NCBI GenBank assembly: GCA_002110485.1 | Contig: MOWL01000031.1 | Span: forward strand, 57,990-121,989 | Source of the DNA: Emergomyces orientalis | Lineage: Eukaryota; Ascomycota; Eurotiomycetes; Onygenales; Ajellomycetaceae | Direction of reading: 5' to 3' | DNA: 64,000 nucleotides | In this document: positions 10,885 through 22,581 of the stretch, piece after piece | How the letters are laid out: every line of letters starts with the position of its first letter | Numbering within the stretch: the stretch's first letter is position 1 | Made by a program: the position numbers and the translations under genes | Notes under the pieces: model-generated | Database searches by the model: none | Told to the model about the DNA's origin: nothing | The model's input: only the letters and a program-made list of their open reading frames with translations

Positions 10885-11630
10885 TCACGCCCAGTTGTAA
10901 TTTGTCCGAAGGTAGTTCAGTTGATATAGGTCTATCTTTTTGCCCTTCGATTTTGGGAACCGGTTCGCTAGCCAACCATTGCACATGATCCTAGAGTAGA
11001 CATTAATAGCCGACATTGGCTCCAACCTCAGGACTTTCACATACACGTCTCTACCACTGGCGCTGACAGCCTTTGTTCGCCCAAGCGCTTCCCCCCGGCC
11101 ACCTGTGTCGTATTCCCATTCCCAACACGAACTATCGTCGCCGAGAAGGTGAAAGCAAGTCACAGCAATGACCTCTGTCTTCTCTGATAGCCTCTGCCAC
11201 TGAGGCGAGCGGTCGATCGCGGACTTCTCAATTACAGAATTGACAATATGTTGACACGATATGCACTTGAAGTCGGAGCCCGTTGCAGCAAGGAATTGAC
11301 GAACGGACTAGATTTGTCAGTCGGGTTGAAAGGAATTTGGGCGGTGGAGATCCTCACCCTGTTCTCTATAGCCTCCTCCATCGAATAAGTATCGGCAGAG
11401 CCCTTGAATATAACATATCCATCCGAGTTAAAAGCGTCAAGTACTTTATCACCCTCCTGATGGAGGTCCAGTGTGGCACCAGATGCTGTCTCAACTTTAG
11501 TTTCCATGACGACGTGGACGTGATCCCGCGCATGATGGCGCGGGGCCTTGCGGACTCGAGACTGCGCCGGATCATGAGGGGAAGTCCACGTGAATTGCAA
11601 TCTTGGCAACTTTATCGGCGGTGGGGCCAA
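10885..11630 (-). CDS. hypothetical protein, at least two exons
   Basis: Exon 10885-11307 joins to an upstream exon ending at 11358 across a 50-nt intron (GTGAGG...CTGACAAATCTAG) with phase 0 kept. The downstream exon encodes about 140 residues with CxxC near its start and regular hydrophobic spacing. The upstream frame runs to at least 11630 but has no clear ATG; an ATG at 11507 is the first in frame, and further upstream exons (a GTAAGA donor after an ATGATG near 11738) are possible. No domain is recognised. It is convergent with the C2H2 gene, which ends about 240 bp away. Confidence 0.5.
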
Positions 11631-11760
11631 TCTCCTATCCCATCAGTCAGACTAGCTCCAGGTGCCAATGTATCTCGAACTCACGACGGTGCAAAATTCC
11701 AACCCTCCCGAAACATTGATCTTACTGGCGGCGAATCCATCATCTTGGGCTAATTCTGAC

Positions 11761-12202
11761 ATCAAATGTGAATAAAGAAACATATCAAGATATGCGGACA
11801 TACAAAAAGAAGGAGGTAAAACGAAAGAAAAGGAGTTTTTCCTGCAGGCGACTTTCAGCAGGCGATCTTCCTTTTAAACCAGGAATTCCCGCCATTAACC
11901 CTTTTGAGGCCTGCTTTCATTTGACAGCCTTGCGTAAGGCTGCCAGTTGCCCAGAGGGGGCCTACATACACCGCTCATTTCACTGCGTTAAATGGCATAC
12001 TCTAATTGGTAGCCAAGCAAATTCTCCTGTAGCTACTCCAACAATCGGAAACTGTATTAAAACTAGGGAATTGTAAACTGGACGATTTACCTACGAGGGA
12101 GCGGCACGGATGACCAACTATATACCTCCCACTTGCAGGAAGAGAAACAGGATGGATGGAAGAGTGAGTAAGCTAGTCTAGGTTGCAAGGTGGTATGTAA
12201 TA
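11761..12202. other. intergenic, no gene seen
   Basis: No supported feature. Confidence 0.4.
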
Positions 12203-13406
12203 CTACAAGCAGCAGAAATTGATATTGAGAAGCCTTCCAATCCGCTGCATGGCGCCTGTCGCCTTGCTCGTGTCGGCGATGTAAGACCTAAACACGAATA
12301 ACTCGTCGATTGTACACAGTACGCTCCGCAAATACTTTTCGTACTCCAGGGAGGACTGTCCGTGGCGCCTGAGGCATTCAGTCAACAATGGAAGCTCTCT
12401 GATAGAGAGAAAAACAAATGGCAACGCCAGTCCCTTTTTTAACTCGTCGCGATACGCTCGATAGTTGACGATGCTCGACAGCTGCAGTGGGATCATCTTG
12501 TCGTCATACCCAGCTTGCTTCAACCCGTAGAAGATCGCAGTCGACCCATGAAAGTTTCGACATTCGTATAAGCACTTTTGAACGCCCGTTAAAAAAGAGC
12601 CTCTAAGCAAGAAGGCGGCATTAATGCTTACCACAGCAAGTTCGGCTAACGCAGCACCGTGCTTTGAGTCAACTTGAAGACAGTCCGCGACATCTTCACA
12701 TCAACTGTTCCAAGAGCGACCCAAGGCACCGAGCCACCTTTCGAAGCCCCCGCCTTCCATGAACGTGAGGGCATAATCATCGCGGAACGACCTCAGGTCG
12801 TTTTCTGTGATTGAACTGGCTAGTGACCCAGGCGGCATGTGACTAATGCCGCGGATAAGTGAGGTGTCGGTTCGAAACTCTGCTATCTCATCGTTATGCC
12901 GTTCTCGGTGGTACGTCCGCCGAAAGCGGATATCCAGGACACCCAACACGTCCGGGGTCAGGACATCGGTTGGGAGATCACACAGAGGGCCAACGATGAA
13001 GCCGATATTCAGATCGCAGGTCACAAGCCGTCCGTTCAGCAATTCGATGCTGCTCGATATTACCGCGCGCGCAAAAGGGTTTACTTCAGAGATGATCTTC
13101 CCTCAAAGTTAGCACATAATGCAAACAAAGCAACTGGCTTCAGCTTACCTCTAGAAGGTCGTTTTTGACCTTCTGCGCCTCTGAACACCGTCGAAGGCGG
13201 TAGTACAGCCGAACACTGAGCATTTCATGGTACCAAAGGAACGTATCCACCAAATGTGCGTTGCGCCCGGTTGCTTTCAGAACCCACGCCGCAAACGGAA
13301 CTTGCAGAAATACCGACCAGCTTGCTTCATCAATTGCCCTGGATAAACTGCGCGTATCGACTGTTTCAACACCACTCAATGGGTTTGTCTCATAGGGCAA
13401 ATGCAT
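12203..13406 (-). pseudogene. RasGEF-like protein, frame broken by one TGA
   Basis: The first exon (13149-13406, ATG at 13406) is joined by a 52-nt intron (GTAAGC, branch CTAAC, acceptor GGAAG) to a frame that runs from 13096 to 12203 with a single in-frame TGA at 12701-12703. The part after the TGA resembles the catalytic region of Ras guanine-nucleotide exchange factors: a C-x3-NFHGSTAIFYGL helix followed by NYRAYRDELKKGLALPFVFL, as in RasGEFs, which load GTP on Ras-type GTPases. A 45-nt intron using a weak GTGCCT donor could also remove the stop, so the gene may be intact. The family assignment rests on motif spacing only. A 51-bp repeat lies upstream. Confidence 0.45.
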
Positions 13407-13589
13407 AGCTGATATGCGCTGCTATAATGTGTACACAAAATGTGATGACAGGTAGGAGTAGAAATTGTCATAGAGTCTGACAGCAGATGAGGAGTTGATT
13501 TGAACGAGATCATATCCTTGATGGATGAAACAACAGATATTGCAGTCTTATCTAGATACTTCTGGTAGACATAACAAGCAAGCGCTCCA

Positions 13590-13718
13590 ACGCCAAGACC
13601 ACCCCTAATCGGGAATGTCGGACTAGTAATGCACTCTCCAACACCAAGATCACCCCTAATCGGGAATATCAAACTAGTCATGTACGCTCCAACGCCAAGT
13701 CCACCCCTAATCGGGAAA
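13590..13718 (-). repeat. 51-bp tandem repeat, about 2.5 copies
   Basis: CACCCCTAATCGGGAA recurs at a 51-bp step (13601, 13652, 13703). On the minus strand the unit stays in frame and reads FPIRGGLGVG-like. It also ends like an intron acceptor (CCCGATTAG) and begins like a donor (GTGGACTTGG). Confidence 0.8.
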
Positions 13719-13916
13719 TATGTAGGCCAGGATATGTATGAATCGGCTCGTGTGGCGGAGATCAACGACAAAGGCCATGCCTGGTTGAATAAGCATAGGG
13801 GTAAAGGTATGGCAGGGGAATTGGGTTGACTTGATTGACTCGCGGGACCTCGTAATGTAGCGTGTTTAGCCGGCTAGTTCATACAGATGGGCTTGACGGG
13901 ATGACCGAGACAGAAC

Positions 13917-13927
13917 ATAAATAAATA
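13917..13927 (+). promoter_or_regulatory. probable TATA region of the bZIP gene
   Basis: CATAAATAAATACC lies about 230 bp before the chosen ATG; a leader with a possible intron lies between. Confidence 0.35.
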
Positions 13928-14149
13928 CCTGATGCCCCCCAGACAATCTCTCCCATCGTCCAACTGTCGCTTCAACCAGGTATATAATCCAGATTTCACG
14001 CAACGTGTTTGAGCTTCTCAATATTGCCGGCATGGGCAGAGGCCTCTATGACACAACTGGAGTTCTCAAACCTCAACCTCCTCCCGTGCGTGCCGAGATA
14101 AGTTTGCACATACGCTCGGTCCGACAAAGATACAGCAAACAAGGGTGCT

Positions 14150-15127
14150 ATGGCAGCCAAGAAAGAGGTGATCCAACCGAATGTTCCTCAGCTGTTGGTT
14201 ACGACTGGCGATTATGAGAGATTGCAGCACCCCAAGGATCTCGGACATTTTCGAGAGCCATACGAAGGAAGGAGGCCCCCACCGCTGACCGTGCAGCCGT
14301 GTCCCACCGACCTACGAGCGATTATAAACGCCGACACATTTCCCAATTTTGAGCAGCCGAAATATCTGGCCACGGCCTCTGCCTCACAATTGCCTCAACA
14401 CCAACGCAGCACGTCCTCACATGTTGCCACTCAGGCCCGATCGGACAATAATCTTTCAAATGTCATAGCTTCTTCAAGGCTCCGAGATCAAGGAAAACTG
14501 CCGAGCTCGGGATCACCGCAAACGATGAAACAGGACCCGATACCGACTCGTGAGCAACTGACCCAATTGCTGGTACCGGTCCAACCCCATGCAAAAGGTT
14601 CAACGCAGGCCCCCAATACACTCGATGTGGCTCATCATTGCTTTTATGAAAGTACGCCACAACGCCAGACGCAGATGTCCTCCACCTCAACACCATGCAA
14701 TCAACAGCAGTATCCCGCTCTTATTCCTGCACTGCAACAGGGTGGGTTGAGACATTCTCTAACTCGCTTAGAAGCTGCCCGGCCACACCCCTTACGAAAT
14801 CCTCCAAGGTTGCAGCCAGCAGAAGAATCGGCGCAAACATGGCTCGGTACAATGGATATCGATCTGGAATCCGGGTCACGGAGAGCGGCAGAGAAACGAC
14901 GACTGAATAGCCGCGCTTCTGAAAGGTTCCGCCAGCGCAAGAAGGCTAAGGTGGAGGAAATGCAGGAGACGATTGAGAGATTAACCAAGGAATGTGACAA
15001 TTTGCAACGTTTGTGTCATAGGCTGGGGAAGAGCAGAGAAGCAGAGATCGATTCGATTCCTGCTTCCTCTCGATCACAGTTGACTGACCCTTATCAAAAA
15101 CATCGTTCGAGTCGCACGAACCAATAG
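14150..15127 (+). CDS. bZIP transcription factor, 325 aa
   Basis: The C-terminal part has a basic region at about residues 244-265 with the invariant Asn and Arg of the N-x7-R signature (NSRASERFR), followed by a leucine-zipper-like heptad pattern at 268-292. The first 240 residues are Pro/Gln/Ser-rich and disordered-looking, as in fungal bZIP activators. The basic region resembles the Cys-3/MetR type more than the AP-1 type, but a regulon cannot be named. ATG 14150 gives the full frame; an upstream frame with ATG at 14031 could supply extra N-terminal residues through an intron. The copia element is inserted 121 bp after the stop. Confidence 0.8.
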   Translation: MAAKKEVIQPNVPQLLVTTGDYERLQHPKDLGHFREPYEGRRPPPLTVQPCPTDLRAIINADTFPNFEQPKYLATASASQLPQHQRSTSSHVATQARSDNNLSNVIASSRLRDQGKLPSSGSPQTMKQDPIPTREQLTQLLVPVQPHAKGSTQAPNTLDVAHHCFYESTPQRQTQMSSTSTPCNQQQYPALIPALQQGGLRHSLTRLEAARPHPLRNPPRLQPAEESAQTWLGTMDIDLESGSRRAAEKRRLNSRASERFRQRKKAKVEEMQETIERLTKECDNLQRLCHRLGKSREAEIDSIPASSRSQLTDPYQKHRSSRTNQ

Positions 15128-15247
15128 AGGAGCGGTCACTTTAACCATGTCTAGATATTCGAAGCGGCTTGTTGCAGTTTGCGCACGCTGGTTCCAGGAT
15201 ATGTACAGTACATTCTCGCCTGTCGAGTGGCCTGCCCGCAACCATTT

Positions 15248-15351
15248 TCATAGATAATGTGCATTATATCCTAACTAAACTAACTAGTGAACACGCTGGC
15301 AACTATATAATGGGGGACACGTGACTATGGTAGCCCTAGTATCATCCAACA
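15248..15351 (-). repeat. 3' LTR (element orientation)
   Basis: 104 bp, identical to 20152-20255; preceded on the left by the target duplication CATTT. Confidence 0.95.
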
Positions 15352-15358
15352 CCCCCCC
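15352..15358 (-). other. polypurine tract of the copia element
   Basis: A run of G on the minus strand immediately before the 3' LTR TGTTGG start. Confidence 0.6.
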
Positions 15359-15451
15359 ATGCTAGGGCGCCCCAGAGCACGGCGGCACACCTAGTAGCTG
15401 CCCTCAAATCAATCAAAAAACACACTAAATACACATAACTTTTAGATAGAA

Positions 15452-18400
15452 CTAGGCACATTCTCTCATGCCCAATTCTCGCACAAAATCACTAAACGCA
15501 GGCCTCGCTAGCGGCTTCGTAAAGCCATCGGCCTTATTCACCGTTGAGCCCACATGTTGAAGGCACACCTCATCCTTAGCCACAAGATCACGGAGAATAT
15601 GATAACGAACCTCTATATGGCGAGATCTCTTCGTTAAGGACTCTCCCTTAGCAAGATCCATGGCACCTCTATTATCAACCTGAAGATTGGACCGTACACG
15701 CCCCTTTTCCTGCAGTAAACCGGCATCATGCAACATATCATTCAACCATATCAACTCGCAAGCAGCCTCACTAGCAGCAATATACTCTGCCTCCGTTGTA
15801 GATTTAGCCGTAGAGGCCTGCCGCTGCGAACACCATGACACAGGGGCTCCATTAATCATGATCACATAGCCCGAAGTTGATTTAAACTGGGGATCCGCTC
15901 CCGCCCAGTCCGAGTCACAATATGCCGTAGGAGCCAATCCATCCTCACTAATCTCTCCTTTATAAAGAATGCCCACTCGCCTCGTCTTCTTAACGTACCG
16001 TAGAACCTGCTTTAAGGCCGCCCAGCACGCCTTGTTCGGCCGTGCATTAAATCGCGATAAATAGTTGACCGCGAAAGCCAGATCAGGCCTACTGCACGTA
16101 ACCAGATACTGAAGAGATCCTAACCCATGACAATATCTAGTAGTCATAAAATCATTGTCTAGATCTCCACTCTCATCTGGCGAGAACTCAAGCTTCAAAC
16201 CCACCACCATAGGAATGCCAGCCAGAATGACCTTATCCATGCCAAAGTCCTCTAAGATCTCATCAATATAGCGGCTCTGCGTGACCGCTAAATCACCATT
16301 CTCATGATATTTAACCTCCATGCCCAAGTACAGCTTATCTTCATCAACTCTCTTAGTCTCAAATCTCTTTGCTATTTCAGCCAGAACCCAGTTCAACTCA
16401 TTCTCATCAGGTCCCGTAACCCGGCAGTCATCCACCTGCAGCGTTAAATAGACCTTCCGAATGGGATGATATAGAAATCCGCCATCGTACGGTGAGACAC
16501 GAAAGCCCAAAGAGATCAGGTGCTCTGTTGCAACAAAATACCATGTTCTCGCAGCCTGTTTCATGCCATATAGGCTCTGCTGTACCAGCCCAACCAGTCC
16601 CCCTCTACCATGTTTAACGCCTGTAGGGAGCTGCATATAAATCATCTCATGCTGCGGCAGTATTCCATTCAGGAACGCAGAGACGTAGTCAATCGACTTT
16701 GACACCCATCCTCGAGCCGCAGAGATCGCGAACAGGCCTCTAGTAGTAGGACCCGAAACAACCGCTGCATATGACTTAGTATAGTGAACACCTTCCTGTT
16801 GAAGAAAGCCCCTAACCACCCATCATGCACGAAAACGAATGGTTTCACCATTGTTATTAAACTTCCGGTCATACACCCACTTGCCAGTGAGAACATTCAT
16901 ATCCGGAGTTCATTCAATCACAATATAGGTCTTCTTTTCCTGAAACATCTCAACCTCCTTCTTCATAGCCTCCAGCCAATAGTCTCAATCAGGGCTCCGT
17001 TTAGCCTCAGCTAGAGTAGTCAGACAATCCATAAGAGTACTGAGAACAGGTGCCTCACTAGTGGCAGAGCTATCACACTTCTCATCCTCTAGAAGATCCA
17101 TCTCGTTATTAAGAAGATAAGCTGGCTCGATAGTCTCATCAAGCTTGCCATTAACTAGCATCTTCATAACGTATGGCTTTTCCTTTGCAAGTCGCCGCAA
17201 AAGACCATGCTGCCATCCACTCAGTGCATCTAGCACATCCAACTCCTGCGGGAGATTGTTTGGCTTAGACACTGGCATAACTGCATTAACAACTGTCTTA
17301 TCTGTAAGGTTCTCATCAAAAACCACATCGCGAGCAATCTCTAAACGTTTTGTAACAGGATCCCACAGTCGATATTGATGTAGGCCCTGATAGCCCACAA
17401 ACCGCCACTCCCTGCCATCCGTACGGTCCGCAAGCTTATTCGTAACCTGAAGATTCTTCTTGTAGGCCTTACATCCCCATCTGTGCAGCCAGCCAGCGGC
17501 AGGCTGAATCCCCATCCAGGCTTCAAAAGGAGTCAGCGGACTGCCTCCCTTACAGCCGTAAAGCTTAGCGGAAGTAGGAGACATATTAATCATCATAACA
17601 GCCGCCTGCATTGCTTCTCCCCAGAGCTCTCTAGAGAGTTCACTGTCAAACAGCAAGCTTCTTGTCTTTTCAATTATAATGCGGTTCGTACGTTCCGCGG
17701 GACCATTCAACTGCGGAGTATATGGAGTAGTCATCTCATAGACGATGCCTCGCTCCACGCAAAACGCCTTCAATTCCTCACTCTTAAACTCGCTACCGCC
17801 ATCCCAGTGCAAGGTTCCAACTCGCCGCTGAGCAGTGGCCTCAATTGACGCAACAAAGACCTTCAATCTCGCTGTAACCTCTGCCTTCGAGGCTAAGAGT
17901 ATAACCCATCTATACCTAGTCGCATCATCGGTAATACTCATCCAGTAATTCGCCCCCCCAGACGTGGGAACCCCATCTTCATTATACAACATACGACCTC
18001 CTCCAGCGAGGTCTATAAAGAGACGCATAGCAGGCTTTATAGCCCGTGTCATCGGTTCAAACACAGGACGAGTCATTTTAGCCTGCACACAGACCTTGCA
18101 AAAGGGCAAAGTCCTGGGTCCCTCAATCAACATCCCCATGCGAGGATCCGCCGCCATTTTCACAATATCCATTGAGTTGAGATGGCCTAGCCTTAAATGC
18201 CATTGCAACATTGACAGTTTCATAGCTGACCACACAGCCTCACTAGGCAGTGTCAGCAGAGAGTCATTATCTTGTTCTCTCATCACATTCACAGCGTCAA
18301 ACCTGCCATTCGGCATTGCAAACTGAATCAAATCCTGTACCTCCGGCGGCTTTTCTACCACATAGATATCCTTGTCATTCAAAACAGCTGTAAAACTGAA

Positions 18401-20047
18401 CATCCTGTCAGGAGAGGTCACCAGAATGGAGTGCGTATTCCCATATATTACCTGTTTAAAGGTAAACCCCTCTCGTACAAGCTTGCCAAAGCTCATAAGA
18501 TTGACCTCCAAGTTCGGGACATAGCGAGCATTTTTCAACTGTACGTCCGCCCCATCCACAGGCACACGCACCGTGCCAACCGCTGACGCAGGGACCATAG
18601 TTCCATCCGCCATCTCTAGTATAACATTGGAAGCCTTTGAACTCCCCGTAACCAGTTCTCTGCAGGGCGTGGCATGAGCTCCAGAGCCAGAGTCTAGGAT
18701 CCATGTGCTCGCACCACTGCTAGTCTTCTCCGCGGTATGAAACAACTGCTCCACTACATTATGCATCAGTGCAGAACTGTCTTTAACATCATTCTTAGCA
18801 CTCTTTGTGGTCTGTCTCTCATCCTTCTTCTCATCTTTCTTCTCATCTTTCTTCTCCTTCTTCTTGCAGTTAGCTGCTATATGCCCGATCTTCTCACAAT
18901 TATAGCAATGTCTTCCTTCCTGTCTAGTCTCTCCAGAAGAGCCTCCTCCCGCTGCACAAGACTGTCCAGGACTCTCACTCTCTTGAGCATTATTCATTGG
19001 TGCTTTAGAGGAATTCTTAGAGGGTTCCCCCACGGGCAATCTCATCATTATATCACGGCATAGGCCTAGAAGATCATTTTCAAGAGGCTCAGCAGTGGGA
19101 TCTCTCTCAATAGCATCCATACAATTCTTAATGAAGGTCGCCCATTTATTACTCACTCCTGTGAGCAATCGGTCAAAGAACATGAAATCCTGAGCAGGAA
19201 ACCCTATGTGAATATATTCAGTCCTAATGGCTAGCAAATGCTCAATAAATGCTCGATTAGACCTCTTCATAGCAGCTGTTAACATCAAGAGCTCCTCATA
19301 CAATCTAGTTCACTGTACAATTGGCCTCTCAGCAAAGGTCTCCTCAACCACAGACCATAGCATATAAGCAGATAGCCGATTATCCCCTGACAATGTAAAA
19401 TGAGCCCTCGCCTGCATAGAAATAGAAGACCACATATATTCATAGAGCCAACTATTCCTCTCCTTCCAGAGCCGCTGCATGCAGACACTAGCCCCCTCAG
19501 CAGGACCCACTTCCTTATTGTCTAGAATATCACTAGTTTCAGAATGCTCAACAGCCTGAAGAACATTCTCTCTCCATGTTGAATAGTTCGCAAAACCAAG
19601 AAGTCGTACAGGCTCTGCAATCAGTCCCACCTGCTGCTTAAACTGCTTAATGATCTTCATAATAGAAGGTGTCTTTCCCTTCTGCTGCAGATAGTCCGCA
19701 ACATCCGCATCCAGATCATCATTCATAGAGCCTGCATCTCTATTGACTCTCATTCTCTCAATCTCATGCTGAAGCCTCACAATCTCCAGCTTCATATGGA
19801 CAGTCTCCGTATCCTCCCAGTCTCACTGACCGGAGCTCGAGTGATTGGACATCGGGTCTTCAAACTCACTGCCTGATCCTTCCGATGTTAACTCACGAGC
19901 CTCCATAGGCCTCCGGCGAACTGTTGCAGGTGTCGGCAAAGACCCGCTCTCGTTTCTAACCTCATTATCGGGCGTCTGCATACATCTATTCGGCGGGACG
20001 TACTCTCTCGTTAAATCTGGTGCACTGCCCGATCGTAGATTAACCAT
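15452..20047 (-). pseudogene. copia gag-pol polyprotein frame with five in-frame TGA codons
   Basis: A single frame of 1532 codons runs from ATG 20047 to the stop at 15452 without any frameshift. It is interrupted only by TGA at 19823, 19310, 16985, 16910 and 16823 (lowest coordinate of each codon). Domains in order: a Gag helical region; a zinc knuckle CYNCEKIGHIAANC; aspartic protease motif ILDSGSGAHAT; integrase HHCC (HLRLGHLN ... CKVCVQAK) and DDE core (FIDLAGGG, WDGGSEF, NGPAERTNR); reverse transcriptase with VDDCRVTG at the catalytic site; RNase H with YCDSDWAG and the KSTTEAEYIA block. One stop sits where copia proteins usually have Arg (R-A-stop-W-V-V), so CGA to TGA is the simplest change. 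As drawn it cannot make a full polyprotein without readthrough. Confidence 0.9.
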
Positions 20048-20151
20048 CGAACAATAGTACGCGAAGGAATGAACCTAGTCTCCCTTCAAACCACTAATCA
20101 ATACACACTAACCAATAGTACTAACGCAGCGTACTAGAGGGCCTCATAACC

Positions 20152-20255
20152 TCATAGATAATGTGCATTATATCCTAACTAAACTAACTAGTGAACACGC
20201 TGGCAACTATATAATGGGGGACACGTGACTATGGTAGCCCTAGTATCATCCAACA
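20152..20255 (-). repeat. 5' LTR (element orientation)
   Basis: 104 bp, identical to 15248-15351; followed by the target duplication CATTT. Confidence 0.95.
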
Positions 20256-20260
20256 CATTT

Positions 20261-21289
20261 GGTATCAATTACATCACGTGCCCACACTGCCAACTACCAA
20301 AACTATATGACATTTCTCCTCCCGAGTAATTGGTTGCCCACCTCGATTTGAACCCTTAATAAAAGCTATCTATGTTGGTAGGGAGAACGAAACAAATGTA
20401 TGAGTAACCCTTTCAATATTTGTGTCTCTCAGGACATCAATTAAATTTTATGTAAACCAAGGATAGAAAGAGTTGGGAGATCAAAGGAGGTGTAAATAGC
20501 ATTAACACCCAAGACAAAGATATAGTGAGCGCCCATATCAATAACATGTCTGATACCAATGTAGCTTTGCAGAATGATAATGAGCTTCCACCTCCTGTGG
20601 GTTTGTCGGTAACAATAGCCACACTTTATCAATTCTCCTCCAATTTTTGGCGTGCGGTTAAAAATGATATTCGCCAACAGCCTACAGGCGTAGGGCAGCG
20701 CGAAACATGGGTTGGCTATGGGCGACAGGCCTTGGCATTGAGTCGTGGACTGCTTCGTATCTTTACTGGTGATATTGTAAGATATGGAGATGCCAGTAAG
20801 ATGATTCATTAGATACGGCCAGTGTGACGTTTTAAGCGGGTAAACGTTGATCCGGGTTATTTTGGGCGACACGCTGCCATTGTATCTTGTCTCTCGTTCC
20901 AACCACTATCTAACCCAAATTGTACTGAAGAGCTACGGACAGTTTATTGATCAAACATGCTCGAAGGAACATTCCTTCGCACTTCCCGTTGATGTATGGC
21001 GAGCGATGTCTGAAAAATTTGACTAACTTCCATCAATTATTGAACTACAACAGAAAATCAAACAAAGGCTGGTCCTGCACCAGACATCTTCACAATCACC
21101 ACAGACATGGAAGCCGGGGAGATCCGAAACGGGCCTCACGCGGTGGGACCAAAGAATAAATACAGGCCATCAACATATCCTGGAACCTCTGATTTGCCTT
21201 GGACATCTGACCAGTGACATACATCGAACGCTGCGGTATCGAACCCCAATTGTACAGCTATTATTGGTATGAAGCCACGGTGATGATAA
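20261..21289. other. intergenic, no supported gene
   Basis: Frames on both strands at 20441-20902 overlap each other and neither has splice or motif support. It holds the 3' region of the Myb gene. Confidence 0.4.
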
Positions 21290-21874
21290 TCACGCCATCC
21301 ATGTCCAATCCCCCGCTGAAGGATGACCCATCGTTGGGAGAGTGGCTGCGTGGCTGCGGCTCCTTTGGCATACGGCGTCGATTTCTGCAAAGGGAGGGAG
21401 CTGAACGGAACTTGAGCATTTTGATGCGGGTTGAGAGAATGAGAACAGAACTGTTCCAGCTCGTCTTGCCATTTCTTGTTCTCCTAGCTGCCAGTGCATA
21501 GCTTCAACGGCCCTCCAGGGGATGGACATCTCCTCTGCAATTTTCGCCCACATTTCCGACTTGAATCTGCTTGCTCTGTCAGTAAGAGAGCCGGTTGTCA
21601 TACAGATATCACACCGTTTCCACCTTTCATATAATAAGGCCAACCTGGTCTTGCGATCCTCGCTCCACTCACTCCGCCTCTCAAGGTAATTCTGGTAGTG
21701 CAGGCGACAGCTCAGTGCACTTCGCCCGGGGAGTTCCTTGCTGATATCTCCCCACGCCATTCCGCGCTGCCGAAGCTCGATGATCAGAGCATCTTCTTCT
21801 GAGGACCATTTTGACCATTTCTTGTCCGAAATTTGACGTGCTTGGGGGCTATCGCTCTGGACGTCAGGTGCCAT
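21290..21874 (-). CDS. Myb/SANT-like DNA-binding protein, 175 aa
   Basis: Exons 21624-21874 and 21290-21566 are joined across a 57-nt intron (GTGGAA...CTGACAG...GCAG) that keeps phase and restores a continuous ER-FKSEMWAKIAEEM sequence. The N-terminal half has a SANT/Myb repeat with Trp-spaced helices (KWSSEEDALIIELRQRGMAW ... ELPGRSALSCRLHYQNYL). A second SANT-like helix set follows (MWAKIAEEMSIPWRAVEAMH). The ATG at 21874 is preferred over one at 22060 because a TATA box (21983-21990) and a CT-rich leader lie between them. The protein is probably nuclear and DNA-binding. Confidence 0.75.
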   Translation of the reverse strand: MAPDVQSDSPQARQISDKKWSKWSSEEDALIIELRQRGMAWGDISKELPGRSALSCRLHYQNYLERRSEWSEDRKTRLALLYERWKRCDICMTTGSLTDRASRFKSEMWAKIAEEMSIPWRAVEAMHWQLGEQEMARRAGTVLFSFSQPASKCSSSVQLPPFAEIDAVCQRSRSHAATLPTMGHPSAGDWTWMA

Positions 21875-21982
21875 TGGTTCGTTTTGGACTAAGTTTTGAA
21901 TCGTAGATAGTGAAATCTGTGGCACTTTACGAGGAGTAAAGGGAAGATCGAGCGAGGGAAACAAAGTGGGAGGAGGGCTGGC

Positions 21983-21990
21983 TTTATATG
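21983..21990 (-). promoter_or_regulatory. probable TATA box of the Myb gene
   Basis: CATATAAAG on the minus strand, about 110 bp before ATG 21874, followed by a pyrimidine-rich stretch. Confidence 0.5.
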
Positions 21991-22581
21991 CCTTCGGACC
22001 TACGCTACTGCTCCCCCTCCACAAGACAAATTGGGAGCAACCGCAAGTAGACCGCACCATTTATGGGATTTGTTGGCTAATGAGATAGGGACTGGTTCAG
22101 GGATCATATGACGGTGTATAGAGCCGGCTCGGGCCGGTTAGAGAGATAGAAACGGTGCTTACAATACAGATCGTCTTCCACGCTTCCTGTTGATGTGCAT
22201 CTAGAAATGGGGTTTACAATAACTAAACTTTCATAGATTATTGAACAGTTCAACGCGGAAAACGCAAAAGTACAGACAATCAAACGCGATTCGTATGATT
22301 CAGCGTTATTCCAGCAGCGTTACTGAGAGAGAAATATGACAGAGAAACATGTGAAAGAAATATGAGAAAGTACGAATTCATCTCATGCCACCGCCTGCTT
22401 GGATATTCGACGAACAATCTCCACGATGTTGACTCCATGATTTTGAAAGCGGCAGAGGCAGGATCTGGTGGACACCTCGTTTGCAATCAAACCACACGGC
22501 CGAAGCTTCGCAACTTGCTCGTTCATATCATTCTACAAACATGGCCGAGACGCCAGTACGTGCTTCTGCGGTCATGGTATA

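Larger units (their letters stand above)
15248..20255 (-). mobile_element. Ty1/copia LTR retrotransposon, full length
   Basis: Two 104-bp LTRs (15248-15351 and 20152-20255) are identical by eye and flanked by a perfect 5-bp target duplication CATTT (15243-15247 and 20256-20260). On the minus strand the element begins TGTTGG, and a G-tract (about 15352-15358) precedes the 3' LTR as a polypurine tract. One reading frame carries gag and pol in the copia order: protease, integrase, reverse transcriptase, RNase H. The LTRs are unusually short. Identical LTRs imply recent insertion, yet the frame has five TGA stops. Confidence 0.95.

Noticed and set aside
12600..12630. GTAAGC...TTGCTTAG as an intron in the RasGEF-like gene
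   Set aside because: Only about 29 nt, too short for this genome's introns, and it would not remove the TGA at 12701.
20441..20902. Overlapping frames on both strands right of the copia element
   Set aside because: Neither strand shows motifs, splice signals or a convincing start.
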